In this document: positions 34,604 through 45,201 of the stretch, in pieces
Numbering within the stretch: the stretch's first letter is position 1
Layout of the letters: the number at the start of each line of letters is the position of its first letter
Source of the DNA: Halomonas sp. Y3
GTDB taxonomy: Bacteria > Pseudomonadota > Gammaproteobacteria > Pseudomonadales > Halomonadaceae
Reading direction: 5' to 3'
DNA length: 64,000 nt
NCBI RefSeq assembly: GCF_024137965.1
Contig: NZ_CP099975.1
Span: 2,480,001 to 2,544,000 of the forward strand
Made by a program: the position numbers and the translations under genes
Notes under the pieces: generated by a model
What the model was told of the DNA's origin: nothing
Database searches by the model: none
Seen by the model: the letters and a program-made list of their open reading frames with translations, nothing else

Positions 34604-35551
34604 TCACGTCTCGCGGCGGGCGCGGGCCAGTACCGCCTCGAGCTCCTCGGGCAGCGGCGCTCGGATCCGCACCGGGCGGCCGCTGGTGGGCTCGGGGAAG
34701 CTCAGCGACTCGGCGTGCAGGAAGAGCCGCGTGACGCCCAGCACCTGGCTCAGGCGCTCGCTGTCGCGCGTGGCATACTTGTCGTCGCCGAGCAGCGGGT
34801 GGCCGGCGTGGGCGGCGTGGACCCGAATCTGATGGGTGCGCCCGGTGACCGGTTCCGCCTCCATCAGGGTGGCCCGGGGAAAAGTCTCACGCACCGCGAA
34901 GCGGGTACGGGCCACCTTGCCCTGGGCATCGACCCGCACCCGGCGCTCGCCGTTGGCCAGGGTGTAGCGGTCCAGCCGGGCGGCGACGTAGTCTCGCCGG
35001 GCCGGCCAGCGCCCCGCCACCAGGGCCAGGTAGCGCTTGTCCATCTGCTGCTGCTTGAGGGCATCGTTGAGCGCCAGCAGGGCCGGGCGCGACTTGGCCA
35101 GCAGCAGGCAGCCCGAGGTGTCGCGATCCAGCCGGTGCACCAGCTCCAGGAAGTCGAGCTCCTCGCGCACCTGGCGCAGCGCCTCGATCAGACCGATCTT
35201 GACCCCGCTGCCGCCGTGAACGGCGAGCCCAGCCGGCTTGTTGATCACCAGCCAGTCACGCCCCTCCACCAGCACGCTGCCGGCCAGCAGGTTACGCAGA
35301 TTGTCGCTCACCTCCCGCACCGCCTCCCGGGGCGAGAGCTTGAGTGGAGGTATGCGCACCAGGTCCCCGGTCGCCAGGCGGGTGTCGGGCTTGACGCGCT
35401 TCTTGTTGACCCGCACCTCCCCCTTGCGCACGATCCGATAGATCAGCGCCCGGGGCGCCCCCTTGATGCGCGTCATCAGGAAGTTATCGACCCGCTGGCC
35501 ATCCTGCCCTTCCGTGACCTCCACCCACTGCACATCGCGCCCTTCGGCCAT
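34604..35551 (-). CDS. rluC: 23S rRNA pseudouridine synthase RluC
   Basis: This 315-residue enzyme makes pseudouridines in 23S rRNA. An N-terminal S4 RNA-binding domain (VDNFLMTRIKGAPRALIYRI) precedes the catalytic domain with the Asp in VHRLDRDTSGCLLLAKS, then GRTHQIRVHAAHAGHPLLGD. Its position divergent from rne matches E. coli and Pseudomonas. Confidence 0.94.
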   Translation of the reverse strand: MAEGRDVQWVEVTEGQDGQRVDNFLMTRIKGAPRALIYRIVRKGEVRVNKKRVKPDTRLATGDLVRIPPLKLSPREAVREVSDNLRNLLAGSVLVEGRDWLVINKPAGLAVHGGSGVKIGLIEALRQVREELDFLELVHRLDRDTSGCLLLAKSRPALLALNDALKQQQMDKRYLALVAGRWPARRDYVAARLDRYTLANGERRVRVDAQGKVARTRFAVRETFPRATLMEAEPVTGRTHQIRVHAAHAGHPLLGDDKYATRDSERLSQVLGVTRLFLHAESLSFPEPTSGRPVRIRAPLPEELEAVLARARRET

Positions 35552-35619
35552 GCCGAGACTCCACTGCTGGAAACTGCCAAAAGCCGCATTCTATCGCAGT
35601 GCGGCGCCCGGCGCGCCAA

Positions 35620-35648
35620 TTGCTGGCCCTACCCTTTACTGTTATATT
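35620..35648 (+). promoter_or_regulatory. Candidate rne promoter
   Basis: TTGCTG (35620-35625) and TATATT (35643-35648) are spaced by 17 bases. It would start a leader of about 455 bases before rne, consistent with the long, self-regulating rne leader of enterobacteria. Confidence 0.55.
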
Positions 35649-35654
35649 GCCAGC

Positions 35655-36111
35655 GCGCTCCCATGGCCCGACACCAGGCCCGCCAAGCGCCTGCCCGACA
35701 GACACGCAGGCCGGAGCCGAAAGATCAGGCCGCGACGACGCTTGAGCGTCCCGCCGCCCAGCGACAAACGAAATAGAGCGATACAGCGCCACGCCCGGAT
35801 CCCCCCGTCGTTACCCCCCGTCATGGAACGTCGGCTGGACACGGGACACGTTAAACAGCGTGCCGGAGACCGGCGTCGGCGAATCGATGAATGCCAGGTG
35901 TTGGCGGTGACCGCAGGGCCGGATGGGTGACCCCCACCGAGACATGTCCTGCCTCCGCCCCGTACTCAACAGGCTCATGCCGTGATGCTGCCCCGCAGGG
36001 AGCCTCACGGTCGGACGCTACTGCGCATGGAAGACATGCGCTGAGCACAGGCACGCAGCACACAGAGGTTCGCCACGTCGAACTCGCCGGCGCCCCATAG
36101 TGCGAGTCAAC
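35655..36111 (+). other. Long rne 5' leader
   Basis: About 455 bases lie between the candidate rne promoter and the rne start, with no gene. By analogy with E. coli, RNase E may bind and cut this leader to control its own level. I see no long perfect hairpin in it, but several short GC-rich inverted repeats are possible. Function is inference. Confidence 0.4.
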
Positions 36112-39100
36112 ATGAAACGGATGCTCATCAATGCGACCCAGCCCGAAGAGCTGCGCGTCGCCCTGGTCGATGGACAACGCCTCTACGACCTGGACATCGA
36201 ATCCGGTGCCCGGGAGCAGAAGAAAGCCAATATCTACCGCGGCAAGATCACCCGCATCGAACCCTCCCTGGAAGCCGCCTTCGTCGACTTCGGCGCCGAC
36301 CGCCACGGTTTCCTGCCGCTGAAGGAAATCTCCCGCGACTACTTCATCAAGGAACCCTCCTCCGGCCGCCCCAGCATCAAGGAGGTGCTGAAGGAAGGCC
36401 AGGAGCTGATCGTCCAGGTGGACAAGGAGGAGCGCGGCAACAAGGGTGCAGCGCTGACCACCTTCATCTCCCTGGCCGGCCGCTTCCTGGTGCTGATGCC
36501 CAACAACCCCAAGGCCGGCGGCATCTCCCGGCGCATCGAGGGGGAGGAGCGCAGCCAGCTCAAGGAGGCCATGAACCACCTCACGGTGCCCGACCGCATG
36601 GGCCTGATCGTGCGCACCGCCGGCATCGGCCGCAGCGCCGAGGAGCTGCAGTGGGACCTCGACTACCTGGTGCAGGTGTGGGAATCGATCACCAGCGAAG
36701 CCGGCAAGCGTTCGGCCCCCTTCCTGATCTACCGCGAGTCCAACGTCATCATCCGCGCCATGCGCGACTACCTGCGCCAGGATATCGGCGAGGTGCTGAT
36801 CGACAGCGAGGCGGTTCACCAGGAGGCCCTGGCCTTTATCCGCCAGGTGATGCCCTCCTACCAGCAGAAGATCAAGCTCTACGTTGACGAAGTGCCACTC
36901 TTCTCGCGCTTTCAGATCGAGTCCCAGATCGAGACCGCCTACGAGCGCGAGGTGAAGCTTCCCTCCGGCGGCTCCATCGTCATCGACCACACCGAGGCCC
37001 TGGTCTCCATCGATATCAACTCCGCCCGGGCCACCCGCGGCAGCGATATCGAGGAGACGGCGCTGCAGACCAACCTGGAGGCGGCCGACGAGATCGCCCG
37101 CCAGCTGCGCCTGCGCGACATCGGCGGCCTGGTGGTGATCGACTTCATCGACATGAGCCCGGCGCGCAACCAGCGCGAGGTCGAGAACCGCATGCGCGAC
37201 GCCCTCAAGCTGGATCGCGCCAGGGTTCAGATCGGTCGCATCTCCCGCTTCGGCCTGATGGAGATGTCCCGGCAGCGCCTGCGTCCCTCCCTGGGCGAGA
37301 CTAGCGGCGTGGTCTGCCCCCGCTGCGACGGTCAGGGCACCATTCGCGACGTGCGCTCCATCTCGCTGTCGATCATGCGCCTGATCGAAGAGGAGGCGAT
37401 GAAGGAGCGCAGCGCCCAGATCCGCGCCATCCTGCCGGTGCCGGTCGCCACCTACCTGCTCAACGAGAAGCGCGCCGTGCTGGCCGAGATAGAGCGTCGC
37501 CAGGACGTCAGGGTCGTGCTGCTGCCGAGCCCCGACATGGACACCCCCCACTACGATGTCCAGCGCCTCCGCGACGACCACGTAGAGGAGGAAGGCACCC
37601 AGAAGTCCAGCTTCGAGCTCTCGACCGAGACCGAGGTAGGCCGCGAGCCTGAACCCAGCTTCGGCAAGCCGGTGGCCCGCGCCGAGGCCGCGGTGAAGAC
37701 CGTCATCCACCACGAGCCGGCCCCCGCCTCCCTGCAGCAGGAGGAGGCCCCGGCAAAGGCTCCGGCACCGACCCCGGCCCGGGCCGCTACCCCGCCCAGG
37801 CCCGCCGCGCCGGCCAGGTCGACCCCGCCGGTGGCCGTGGAGCCCCAGGGCGGCGTACTGGGCCGCCTGGTCAAGGGCATCGCCAAGCTGCTGGGCAGCG
37901 ACGAGGAGAAGCCCGCCGAGCGCCGCGAGACGCCCGCCGGTACCGGCCAGCCCCAGCGCAAGCCGGCCCGGGATGGCGACCAGGGCGAGCGAGGCGGGCG
38001 TAGCGGCAACCAGCGCCAGCGCCGCCAGCGCAGTGACGACACGCGCCGCAGCGGCGCCCCGCAGGCCCGCCAGCAGGAGAGCGGCGGCCGCGGCGAACCG
38101 CGCCAGGAGAGCAGCGGCGGCAACGCAGATGGGCGCACCGGCAACCGCGGCAGCCGCGGACGCGGGCGCCAGGAGGCTGGCCGCCAGGAAGAGAGCCGTC
38201 AGCAGACCCGCGAGCCCCAGAAGGGGCGCGACGACAGCCGCCGCCAGCGCCCTGCCGAGAAGCCCTCTCCCTCCCAGGAGAAGGCAAGCCCGGCGGCCGA
38301 GGCCCGCAGCGAGGCCCCGGTGGATGATGGCAAGCCCAAGCGCAGCCGCAACAATCCGCGCAACCGCAGCCGCCAGCACGCCATCCACCCCAAGGCGGTA
38401 GAGGAGCAGCAGCGCCTGCAGGCGGAGGCCGCCAAGGCCGACGCCGCGGATAGCGCCCAGCAGGCGGAGCCTAAGCCCGAGCCCCAGGCAGCAGCCCCCA
38501 AGGCCGAGCCCAAGCCTGAAACCAAGGCGGACGCCAAGCCCGCAGCCCAGGCAGACGCCCCCAAGGTCGAGCCCAAGCCTGAAACCAAGCCGGACGCCAA
38601 GCCCGAGCCCAAGGCAGACGCCCCCAAGGCCGAGCCCAAGCCGACAGCCAAGCCCGAGCCCAAGGCAGAAGCCCCCAAGGCCGAGCCCAAGCCTGAAACC
38701 AAGGCGGACGCCAAGCCCGAGCCCAAGGCAGACGCCCCCAAGGCCGAGCCCAAGCCTGAAACCAAGCCGGACGCCAAGCCCGAGGCCCAGGCAGAAGCCC
38801 CCAAGGCCGAGCCCAAGCCTGAAACCAAGGCGGACGCCAAGCCCGAGGCCCAGGCAGACGCCCCCAAGGCCGAGCCCAAGCCTGAAACCAAGGCGGACGC
38901 CAAGCCCGAGCCCAAGGCAGAAGCCCCCAAGGCCGATCCGAAGCCGGAAGCCAAGCCCGAGACCCAGGCAGACGCCCCCAAGGCCGAGCCCAAGCCTGAA
39001 ACCAAGGCGGACGCCAAGCCCGAGCCCAAGGCAGAAGCCCCCAAGGCCGAGCCCAAGCCTGAAACCAAGGCGGACGCCAAGCCCGAGGCCCAGGCAGACG

Positions 39101-39363
39101 CCCCCAAGGCCGAGCCCAAGCCTGAAACCAAGCCGGACGCCAAGCCCGAGGCCCAGGCAGACGCCCCCAAGGTGGAGCCGAAGCCGGAAGCCAAGCCCGA
39201 GCCCAAGGCAGACGCCCCCAAGGCCGAGCCGAAGCCGGACGCCAAGGCTGAGACGCCGGCCGAGAGCCGTGCCAGCCGTCGTCGCCGCCGCGCCCATAAC
39301 GATCCGCGAGAGATCCGGCGGCGCGAGCAGGAGGCCAAGGCCCAGGAGGGCAAGAAGAGCTGA
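36112..39363 (+). CDS. rne: Ribonuclease E
   Basis: This essential endoribonuclease and degradosome scaffold has 1083 residues. The first half closely follows E. coli: [20 protein letters not shown], the S1 domain ([20 protein letters not shown]), the DNase I-like catalytic region [15 protein letters not shown] and VIDFIDMSP, and the zinc-link CPRCDGQGT. The second half is disordered, first Arg/Gly/Gln-rich (about residues 610-760), then a long Lys/Pro/Glu/Ala repeat, then a basic end [14 protein letters not shown] at 36112 is the family start; a GTG at 36100 is less likely. A large palindrome follows the stop. Confidence 0.97.
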   Translation: MKRMLINATQPEELRVALVDGQRLYDLDIESGAREQKKANIYRGKITRIEPSLEAAFVDFGADRHGFLPLKEISRDYFIKEPSSGRPSIKEVLKEGQELIVQVDKEERGNKGAALTTFISLAGRFLVLMPNNPKAGGISRRIEGEERSQLKEAMNHLTVPDRMGLIVRTAGIGRSAEELQWDLDYLVQVWESITSEAGKRSAPFLIYRESNVIIRAMRDYLRQDIGEVLIDSEAVHQEALAFIRQVMPSYQQKIKLYVDEVPLFSRFQIESQIETAYEREVKLPSGGSIVIDHTEALVSIDINSARATRGSDIEETALQTNLEAADEIARQLRLRDIGGLVVIDFIDMSPARNQREVENRMRDALKLDRARVQIGRISRFGLMEMSRQRLRPSLGETSGVVCPRCDGQGTIRDVRSISLSIMRLIEEEAMKERSAQIRAILPVPVATYLLNEKRAVLAEIERRQDVRVVLLPSPDMDTPHYDVQRLRDDHVEEEGTQKSSFELSTETEVGREPEPSFGKPVARAEAAVKTVIHHEPAPASLQQEEAPAKAPAPTPARAATPPRPAAPARSTPPVAVEPQGGVLGRLVKGIAKLLGSDEEKPAERRETPAGTGQPQRKPARDGDQGERGGRSGNQRQRRQRSDDTRRSGAPQARQQESGGRGEPRQESSGGNADGRTGNRGSRGRGRQEAGRQEESRQQTREPQKGRDDSRRQRPAEKPSPSQEKASPAAEARSEAPVDDGKPKRSRNNPRNRSRQHAIHPKAVEEQQRLQAEAAKADAADSAQQAEPKPEPQAAAPKAEPKPETKADAKPAAQADAPKVEPKPETKPDAKPEPKADAPKAEPKPTAKPEPKAEAPKAEPKPETKADAKPEPKADAPKAEPKPETKPDAKPEAQAEAPKAEPKPETKADAKPEAQADAPKAEPKPETKADAKPEPKAEAPKADPKPEAKPETQADAPKAEPKPETKADAKPEPKAEAPKAEPKPETKADAKPEAQADAPKAEPKPETKPDAKPEAQADAPKVEPKPEAKPEPKADAPKAEPKPDAKAETPAESRASRRRRRAHNDPREIRRREQEAKAQEGKKS
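38497..39241 (+). repeat. Minisatellite in the rne C-terminal region
   Basis: About twelve tandem units of 63 bases (21 codons), with some 51-base (17-codon) versions, encode variants of [21 protein letters not shown]. The units are nearly identical at the nucleotide level, so recent expansion by slippage or recombination is likely. All changes are multiples of three. Confidence 0.93.
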
Positions 39364-39382
39364 GGCTCCGCCCTCCCGCTGA

Positions 39383-39424
39383 AAACGACCGCGCCCGCAG
39401 CCATGGCTGCGGGCGCGGTCGTTT
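39383..39424. terminator. 42-bp perfect palindrome after rne
   Basis: A perfect palindrome with two 21-base arms, centred on 39403/39404, starts 20 bases after the rne stop and ends 30 bases before the convergent murB stop. It has three As on one side and three Ts on the other, so it probably terminates both genes. Confidence 0.8.
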
Positions 39425-39454
39425 CGGGCTATCGCTCAGGGAGGTCTCGGCGGC

Positions 39455-40477
39455 TCAGGACCTCTCCCCGGCCAGCCGCGGCTCGCGCTCGAGCTCGACG
39501 CCGAAGCGCTCGGCAACGCGGCCGGCCACCCGCTCGGCGAAGGTCAGGAGCTCAGCGGCGCTGCCGCCACCGAAGTGGACCAGCACCAGCGCCTGGCGCT
39601 CGTGAACGCCGAAGCGCCCATCCCGCCAACCCTTGAGCCCGCACTGGTCGATCAGCCAGCCGGCGGCGAGCTTGACCCGCCCGTCGGGCTGGGGAAAGTG
39701 CGGCATCTCGGGGTGCAGGGCCAGCAGGCGCTCGGCCTGAACCGCGGCCACCACGGGGTTCTTGAAGAAGCTGCCGGCGTTGCCCAGCACCGCCGGGTCG
39801 GGCAGCTTCTCGCGGCGAATGGCGCAGACCGCCTCGGCCACCCGGAGCGGCGTCGGCTGCTCCCCCGCCCGCTCGGCCAGGTCCCCGTAGCCCAGGCGCG
39901 GCCGAGGTGTGCGCGAGAGCCGCAGCACCAGGCGAGTGATCACCACCTGACCGCCCAGCGCCCCCTTGAAGATGCTGTCGCGGTAGGCGAAGGCACAGGC
40001 CTCCGCCGTCATCCAGCGCTCGCCACCATCGGCCAGAGAGACCACCTCCACCGCCTCCAGCACCTCGCAGAGCTCGACCCCATAGGCGCCGATATTCTGG
40101 ATCGGCGCCGCGCCGCAGCTGCCGGGAATCAGCGCCAGGTTCTCGGTGCCCCAGAGGCCACGTCCGGCCAGGGCCATTACCAGGTCGTGCCAGACGACGC
40201 CGGCCTCGGCGTGGACCCGCACCGCCTCGCCCTCACCCTCCTCCAGCCACCAGCGAGCCATGGCCGGGCGAATCACCAGCCCAGGCAGGCGCTCGGGCAG
40301 GATCAGGTTGCTGCCGCCGCCGAGCAGGGTCAGCGGCCACCCCTGCCGACGCGCCTCGACCAGGGCGGCCTGCAGCGCGGCCAGGCTCTCGGGCGCGGCA
40401 AAATGCTCGGCAACGCAGGGCAGCCCCAGGGTATTGGCACTCGACAGGTCACGCGGGGGATAAGGCAGCGAACTCAA
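39455..40477 (-). CDS. murB: UDP-N-acetylenolpyruvoylglucosamine reductase
   Basis: This 340-residue FAD enzyme makes UDP-N-acetylmuramate for peptidoglycan. It has LLGGGSNLILPE, PGSCGAAPIQNIGAYGVE, and the catalytic Ser region GNAGSFFKNPV of type I MurB. It overlaps the phosphatase gene upstream by four bases. Confidence 0.95.
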   Translation of the reverse strand: MSSLPYPPRDLSSANTLGLPCVAEHFAAPESLAALQAALVEARRQGWPLTLLGGGSNLILPERLPGLVIRPAMARWWLEEGEGEAVRVHAEAGVVWHDLVMALAGRGLWGTENLALIPGSCGAAPIQNIGAYGVELCEVLEAVEVVSLADGGERWMTAEACAFAYRDSIFKGALGGQVVITRLVLRLSRTPRPRLGYGDLAERAGEQPTPLRVAEAVCAIRREKLPDPAVLGNAGSFFKNPVVAAVQAERLLALHPEMPHFPQPDGRVKLAAGWLIDQCGLKGWRDGRFGVHERQALVLVHFGGGSAAELLTFAERVAGRVAERFGVELEREPRLAGERS

Positions 40478-40950
40478 GGACGGCGCTCCAGCGTCGCCTC
40501 GATCTCGGCCAGCAGGCCGCGAGCCCCCTGCTCCACCAGGTCGAGCACCGCTTCGAAGCCCTCCTCGCCGCCGAAGTAGGGGTCAGGCACGGCGGCGTCG
40601 GGCCGGCCGGCGAATTCGAGGAAGAGCCCCAGGTGGGCGTCCAGCGCCTGGGGCGCCCGAGCGCGCATGGCCGCCAGGTTGTCGTGGTCCATGGCCAGCA
40701 GGTAGTCGAAGGTGGCGAAGTCCTCATCGTGCAGCTGGCGGGCGCGCAGCGTCGAGAGATCGATGCCGCGGCGGGCGGCCGCCTCGCGGGTGCGAGGGTC
40801 CGGCGCCTTGCCGACGTGCCAGTCGCCGATGCCGCAGGAGTCCACCTCGACCCGGTGAGCCAGGCCCCGCTCCTCGAGCAGCCGACGGAAGATGCCCTCG
40901 GCGGTCGGCGAGCGGCAGATATTGCCCAGGCAGACAAAGAGCACGCGCAT
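40474..40950 (-). CDS. Low-molecular-weight protein-tyrosine phosphatase
   Basis: This 158-residue phosphatase has the CX5R loop in FVCLGNICRSPTAEG and the general-acid Asp in VPDPYFGGEEGF. The ATG at 40950 has GGAGG six bases upstream and overlaps the kdsB stop; a GTG three bases earlier is possible. In some bacteria such enzymes act on exopolysaccharide tyrosine kinases, but no partner kinase lies in this window. Confidence 0.92.
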   Translation of the reverse strand: MRVLFVCLGNICRSPTAEGIFRRLLEERGLAHRVEVDSCGIGDWHVGKAPDPRTREAAARRGIDLSTLRARQLHDEDFATFDYLLAMDHDNLAAMRARAPQALDAHLGLFLEFAGRPDAAVPDPYFGGEEGFEAVLDLVEQGARGLLAEIEATLERRP

Positions 40951-41735
40951 CACTCACCTCCCCGGCCGTCGGCGGCGTCCAGCAGGCCCCGCACTCGGGC
41001 GAGATCCTCGGCGGTATCGACCCCGGCGGGATGCGGCTCCTTGGCCAGGGCCAACTGAATCGCGTGGCCGTGATGGAGCGCGCGCAGCTGCTCCAGGTGC
41101 TCGAGCCGCTCCAGGGGCGACGGCACCCAGTCGCGATACTCGGCCAGGAATCCGGCGCGATAGGCGTAGAGACCGATATGGCGCAGCCAGGCGTCGGTCT
41201 CGAGCAGCTCGGGGCGGGCGGCGAAGGCGTCACGGTCCCAGGGGATGGGGGCCCGCGAGAAGTAGAGCGCCCGCCCGGAGAGGGCGCGCACCACCTTCAC
41301 CACGTTGGGATTGAAGAGGCTCTCCACGTCGCTGATCGGCTCGGCGAGGGTGGCGATGGAGGCCTCCGGGTCGTCGAAGAGCCGGTCGGCCACCTGGTCG
41401 ATCAGCGTCGCCGGGATCAGCGGCTCGTCGCCCTGGACATTGACCAGCACGGCGTCAGCGGCCAGCCCCAGGCGCTCGGCCACCTCGGCCAGGCGGTCGG
41501 TGCCGGAGGGGTGGTCGGCGCGTGTCATCACTACCTCGGCCCCCTCGGCCACCATGGCCGCTTCGATGCGAGCATCGTCGGTAGCTACCACCACCCGGGC
41601 GGCGCGGCTCTCGCAGGCACGCTGCCAGACATGGGCCACCATGGGACGCCCGGCGATCTCGGCCAGGGGCTTGCCGGGCAGCCGCGAGGAGGCGAAGCGC
41701 GCCGGAATGACGGCGATGAAGTCGCGCTCGGCCAT
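40950..41735 (-). CDS. kdsB: CMP-Kdo synthetase
   Basis: This 261-residue enzyme activates Kdo with CTP for lipopolysaccharide core synthesis. It has [37 protein letters not shown] and [10 protein letters not shown]. It overlaps the Trm112-type gene by one base upstream and the phosphatase downstream. Confidence 0.95.
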   Translation of the reverse strand: MAERDFIAVIPARFASSRLPGKPLAEIAGRPMVAHVWQRACESRAARVVVATDDARIEAAMVAEGAEVVMTRADHPSGTDRLAEVAERLGLAADAVLVNVQGDEPLIPATLIDQVADRLFDDPEASIATLAEPISDVESLFNPNVVKVVRALSGRALYFSRAPIPWDRDAFAARPELLETDAWLRHIGLYAYRAGFLAEYRDWVPSPLERLEHLEQLRALHHGHAIQLALAKEPHPAGVDTAEDLARVRGLLDAADGRGGE

Positions 41736-41944
41736 CACGCCTCCCCCGTGCGTCCGGGTGAGGCGTGGAGCTTCTCCTCGGCGGAGAGCTGCCGCGCCTC
41801 CTCGGGGAGCATCACCGGGATGCCGTCGCGGATCGGGTAGGCCAGACCATCGAAGAGGCAGATCAGCTCCTCGGCCTCGCGGTCGTACTTGAGCTTGCCC
41901 TTGCACAGCGGGCAGACCAGCATGGCCAGCAGTTCCTTGTCCAT
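41735..41944 (-). CDS. Trm112/YcaR family small protein
   Basis: This 69-residue protein starts [20 protein letters not shown]. It shows one CxxC pair and the conserved [18 protein letters not shown] of the YcaR/Trm112-like family. It always lies between lpxK and kdsB in related genomes. The function is not established to my knowledge. Confidence 0.9.
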   Translation of the reverse strand: MDKELLAMLVCPLCKGKLKYDREAEELICLFDGLAYPIRDGIPVMLPEEARQLSAEEKLHASPGRTGEA

Positions 41945-41954
41945 CGTGTTCACC

Positions 41955-43010
41955 TCACTCCTGATGGCGAACCGGCGGCGTGCCGGCTCGCGGATTCGTG
42001 TCGGTCGCTGCCGCCCCCAGGGCGGCCAGCCGCGCCTCGAGCCACACAGCGAAGGCCTTCTCGGGCTGCGCCTCCACCTCCAGCACCCAGCTGTCGGGAG
42101 GCGCCAGGCCCCGGCACTTCGCGGCATCCTTGGCGGTCATCACCAGGGGTCGGCCATCGGCGAAGGCGAGCTCCTCGGCGCGGTAGGCGTGGTGGTCGGC
42201 GAAGGGGTGGGGGATCACCTCGACGCCGAGGGTGGCCAGGGTCTCGAAGAAGCGCGCCGGCCGGCCGATGCCGGCCACGGCGTGGACCGGCCCCGCGAAG
42301 GGCGGCGGCGACAGGGCACGCCGCGCGCCGTCCCCCAGCCGCCGCCAGGCCACGGGGGCCAGGGTCATCCCGAAGGCGCCCGCCGGGGCCGCGAAGCGCG
42401 CCTCGCCGTTGACCACCACCCCATCGACGCTGGCCAGTCGCGACAGGGGCTCGCGCAGCGGCCCTGCCGGCAGACAGCGGCCGTTGCCGAAGCCCCGCGC
42501 CCCGTCCACCACCACCAGCTCCAGGTCGCGGGCCAGCGCCAGGTGCTGAAGGCCGTCGTCGCTGATCAGGATATCGCAGCCCGCCGCCAGCAGCGCTCGC
42601 GCCCCACGGGGACGGTCCGGGTCGACCACCACCGGCACCCCGGTCTGGTCGGCCAGCATGCGCGGCTCGTCGCCGCACTGCGCCGCCGGCGTCTGCTCAT
42701 CGACGCGCAGCGGGTAGGCATCACTCTTCCCGCCATAGCCCCGGGAGAGGATGCCCGGACGATAGCCGCGCTCGGCCAGCCAGGCCGCCAGCCAGGCCAC
42801 CAGGGGCGACTTGCCGGTGCCACCCAGGGTCAGGTTGCCCACCACGATCACCGGTACCGGGGCCTGCCACGCCGTACGACGCCCCTCGGCGTAGGCAGCG
42901 GCGCGACGCGCCACCGCGGCGCGGTAGAGCCGCTCCAGGGGCCGCAGCAGGGTCAGCCAGGAGGCTCCCGCATAGGCCGCCGCCAGCCAGCGCTCGCCCA
43001 GCCCGCTCAT
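41955..43010 (-). CDS. lpxK: Tetraacyldisaccharide 4'-kinase
   Basis: This 351-residue inner-membrane enzyme phosphorylates the lipid A precursor. The P-loop is [16 protein letters not shown], followed by [25 protein letters not shown] and HPFADHHAY. It overlaps msbA by four bases, the classic msbA-lpxK pair. Confidence 0.95.
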   Translation of the reverse strand: MSGLGERWLAAAYAGASWLTLLRPLERLYRAAVARRAAAYAEGRRTAWQAPVPVIVVGNLTLGGTGKSPLVAWLAAWLAERGYRPGILSRGYGGKSDAYPLRVDEQTPAAQCGDEPRMLADQTGVPVVVDPDRPRGARALLAAGCDILISDDGLQHLALARDLELVVVDGARGFGNGRCLPAGPLREPLSRLASVDGVVVNGEARFAAPAGAFGMTLAPVAWRRLGDGARRALSPPPFAGPVHAVAGIGRPARFFETLATLGVEVIPHPFADHHAYRAEELAFADGRPLVMTAKDAAKCRGLAPPDSWVLEVEAQPEKAFAVWLEARLAALGAAATDTNPRAGTPPVRHQE

Positions 43011-44767
43011 GCCGGGTCTGCGTCCTGGAACTGCAGGCGGTGCAGGGCGGCGTAGGCACCATCGCGGGCCAGCAGCTCGGCGTGGGAGCCCTGCTCGATG
43101 ATCTCGCCCTGCTCCATCACCAGGATGCGGTCGGCACGCTCGATGGTGGAGAGGCGGTGGGCGATCACCAGGGTGGTACGCCCGCGGCAGACCTCTTCCA
43201 GCGCCGCCTGGATATGGCGCTCGGACTCCGTATCCAGGGCCGAGGTGGCCTCGTCGAGGATCAGCAGCGGCGCGTCCTTGAAGATCGCCCGGGCGATGGC
43301 CAGGCGCTGGCGCTGGCCGCCGGAGAGCATGACGCCGTTGTCCCCCACCACGGTGGCATAGCCGCCGGGAAGGCGTTCGATGAACTCGTGGGCATGAGCG
43401 GCCCGGGCGGCGGCCTCGATGGCCGCGGGGTCGGCGTCGGGCACGCCATAGGCGATGTTGTCGGCGATGCTGGCGTTGAACAGGGTCACCTGCTGGGAGA
43501 CCAGGGCGATCTGGCGGCGCAGCGGCCCCAGGCGGTAGTCGTCAAGGGGCACGTCATCGACCAGCACCCGCCCTTCGATGGGCCGATAAAAGCGCGGCAA
43601 GAGCCCCACCAGGGTGGACTTGCCGCTGCCCGAGCGGCCGACGATGGCCACCATCTCACCCGGCGCCACCTCCAGGTCGATCCCCTTGAGCACCTCGGGC
43701 TGCCCCTCGGCATAGCGAAAGCGCACCCCCTCGAAGCTGACCTTGCCGGCCAGGCGGCCGGGCTCGTGATGGCCCTCGTCGCGTTCGGCGGGCTCCTCCA
43801 GCAGGCCGAAGAGCTCCGCGGCGGCGGCCAGCCCCTTCTGGATCTCGCTGTTGATCTCGGTGAGCTGGCGCACCGGCTTGGCCATCAGCGAGGCCGCGGT
43901 GATAAAGGCCACGAACTCGCCGGCGGTCATGTTGTCCATCAGCGCCGGCGACATCGCCAGCCACACCAGCACCGCCAGGGCCAGGGCCACCAGCAGCTGG
44001 ATCACCGGCGTGCTGATCGCCTTGGTCAGCGCCTCCTTCATGCTCTGCTGGCGGTTGTACTCGCTGGCCGCGGCGAAGCGGGACTTCTCGAAGCCCTCAG
44101 CGCCGTGGGTGCGCACCACCCGGTAGCCGGAGAGCGCCTCGGAGGCCACGTGGGTGACGTCCCCCATGGAGGCCTGGATGCGGGCCGAGATGCGCCGGAA
44201 ACGCTTGCTGGCGTAGCTGACCACCCCACCGATCAGCGGCGTGACGGTCAGGAAGAGCAGCGTCAGCATCCAGTTGGTCCACAGCAGGTAGCTGATCAGG
44301 CCGATCACGAAGAGCCCCTCGCGCAGCAGGATGGTCAGCGCCTTGGTGGCCGCCCCGGTGACCTGCTCCACGTGGTAGGTGACCCGGGAGATCAGGTGGC
44401 CGCTGGAGTGGCTGTCGAAGAAGCGCCCCGGCAGATGGAGCATATGGTTGAAGACGTTGCAGCGCAGGGCGTGGACCACGTTGCGCGCCACGTTGCTCAT
44501 GAAGTAGGTGCCGAGGAAGGTGCCGAGGCCCCGGGCGGCGAACATGCCGACCACGAAGAGCGGCAGGAAGAGGCGAAAGGCGGCATCGGGGTCCTGGATG
44601 CCGTCGATCAGGCGCTTCATCATCTCGGCAAGCGCCGTGCTGGAGGCGGCATAGATGACGTAGCCCACGATGGCCAGGCCGAAGGAGCGCCAGTGGGGGC
44701 GCACATAGCTCAGCAGGCGCTTGTAGAGCGTCCAGCCGGAGTGTTGGGGGGTCCCGTCCTGATTCAC
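43007..44767 (-). CDS. msbA: Lipid A export ATP-binding/permease MsbA
   Basis: This 586-residue half-transporter flips lipid A-core across the inner membrane. Six membrane segments fill the first 320 residues. The nucleotide-binding domain has Walker A VGRSGSGKSTLVG, signature MLSGGQRQRLAIARA and Walker B LLILDEATSALD. It overlaps exbD by four bases and lpxK by four. Confidence 0.95.
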   Translation of the reverse strand: MNQDGTPQHSGWTLYKRLLSYVRPHWRSFGLAIVGYVIYAASSTALAEMMKRLIDGIQDPDAAFRLFLPLFVVGMFAARGLGTFLGTYFMSNVARNVVHALRCNVFNHMLHLPGRFFDSHSSGHLISRVTYHVEQVTGAATKALTILLREGLFVIGLISYLLWTNWMLTLLFLTVTPLIGGVVSYASKRFRRISARIQASMGDVTHVASEALSGYRVVRTHGAEGFEKSRFAAASEYNRQQSMKEALTKAISTPVIQLLVALALAVLVWLAMSPALMDNMTAGEFVAFITAASLMAKPVRQLTEINSEIQKGLAAAAELFGLLEEPAERDEGHHEPGRLAGKVSFEGVRFRYAEGQPEVLKGIDLEVAPGEMVAIVGRSGSGKSTLVGLLPRFYRPIEGRVLVDDVPLDDYRLGPLRRQIALVSQQVTLFNASIADNIAYGVPDADPAAIEAAARAAHAHEFIERLPGGYATVVGDNGVMLSGGQRQRLAIARAIFKDAPLLILDEATSALDTESERHIQAALEEVCRGRTTLVIAHRLSTIERADRILVMEQGEIIEQGSHAELLARDGAYAALHRLQFQDADPA

Positions 44768-45201
44768 GGCGTCTCCGCTTGTGGGGAAATGGTCTCGCCG
44801 GTGCGGCTTTCGGTGGTGGCGATGCGCACCCGCTGGATGCCCTGCAGGCCGGCCTGGTCGAGCACCCGTACCACGTCGGCGTGGCTGGCGCGGCCATCGG
44901 CCTCCACCACCAGCCCGTGCTCGCGAGCCTGCTCGGCCTCGGCGGCCAGGGCCGCAGGCAGCTCGGCCGGGGCGAGCTCGCGCTCGCCGAGCCGGTAGGC
45001 GCCGGCCGCGGTGACCACCAGGGTGACCGGCGAGACCTCGGCGGCGGCCCCGCTGGTCGTCTCGGGGAGTTCGAGCTCCAGGGCCTGGCGAGTCTCGAAG
45101 GTGGTCGAGACCATGAAGAAGATCAGCAGCAGGAACACCACGTCGATGAGCGGCGTGAGATTGACCTCCACCGGGTCGCGGCGGGTGCGCGCAAACCTCA
45201 C
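44764..45201 (-). CDS. exbD: ExbD/TolR-family protein (msbA-linked)
   Basis: This 145-residue protein has the ExbD layout: short N-terminus, one helix with the key Asp in VNLTPLIDVVFLLLIFFMVS, then a periplasmic domain. It starts at a GTG overlapping the exbB stop (GTGA). The pair exbB-exbD directly before msbA/lpxK is conserved in several gammaproteobacteria. This is the second ExbBD pair in the window and is not accompanied by tonB. Confidence 0.92.
   Translation of the reverse strand: MRFARTRRDPVEVNLTPLIDVVFLLLIFFMVSTTFETRQALELELPETTSGAAAEVSPVTLVVTAAGAYRLGERELAPAELPAALAAEAEQAREHGLVVEADGRASHADVVRVLDQAGLQGIQRVRIATTESRTGETISPQAETP

Noticed and set aside
35851..39297. A 1148-codon open frame antisense to rne, rich in Gly, Leu and Arg.
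   Set aside because: It is produced by the high GC and the repeat array of rne. The rne frame has strong protein homology, while the antisense frame is low-complexity and lacks a ribosome site.
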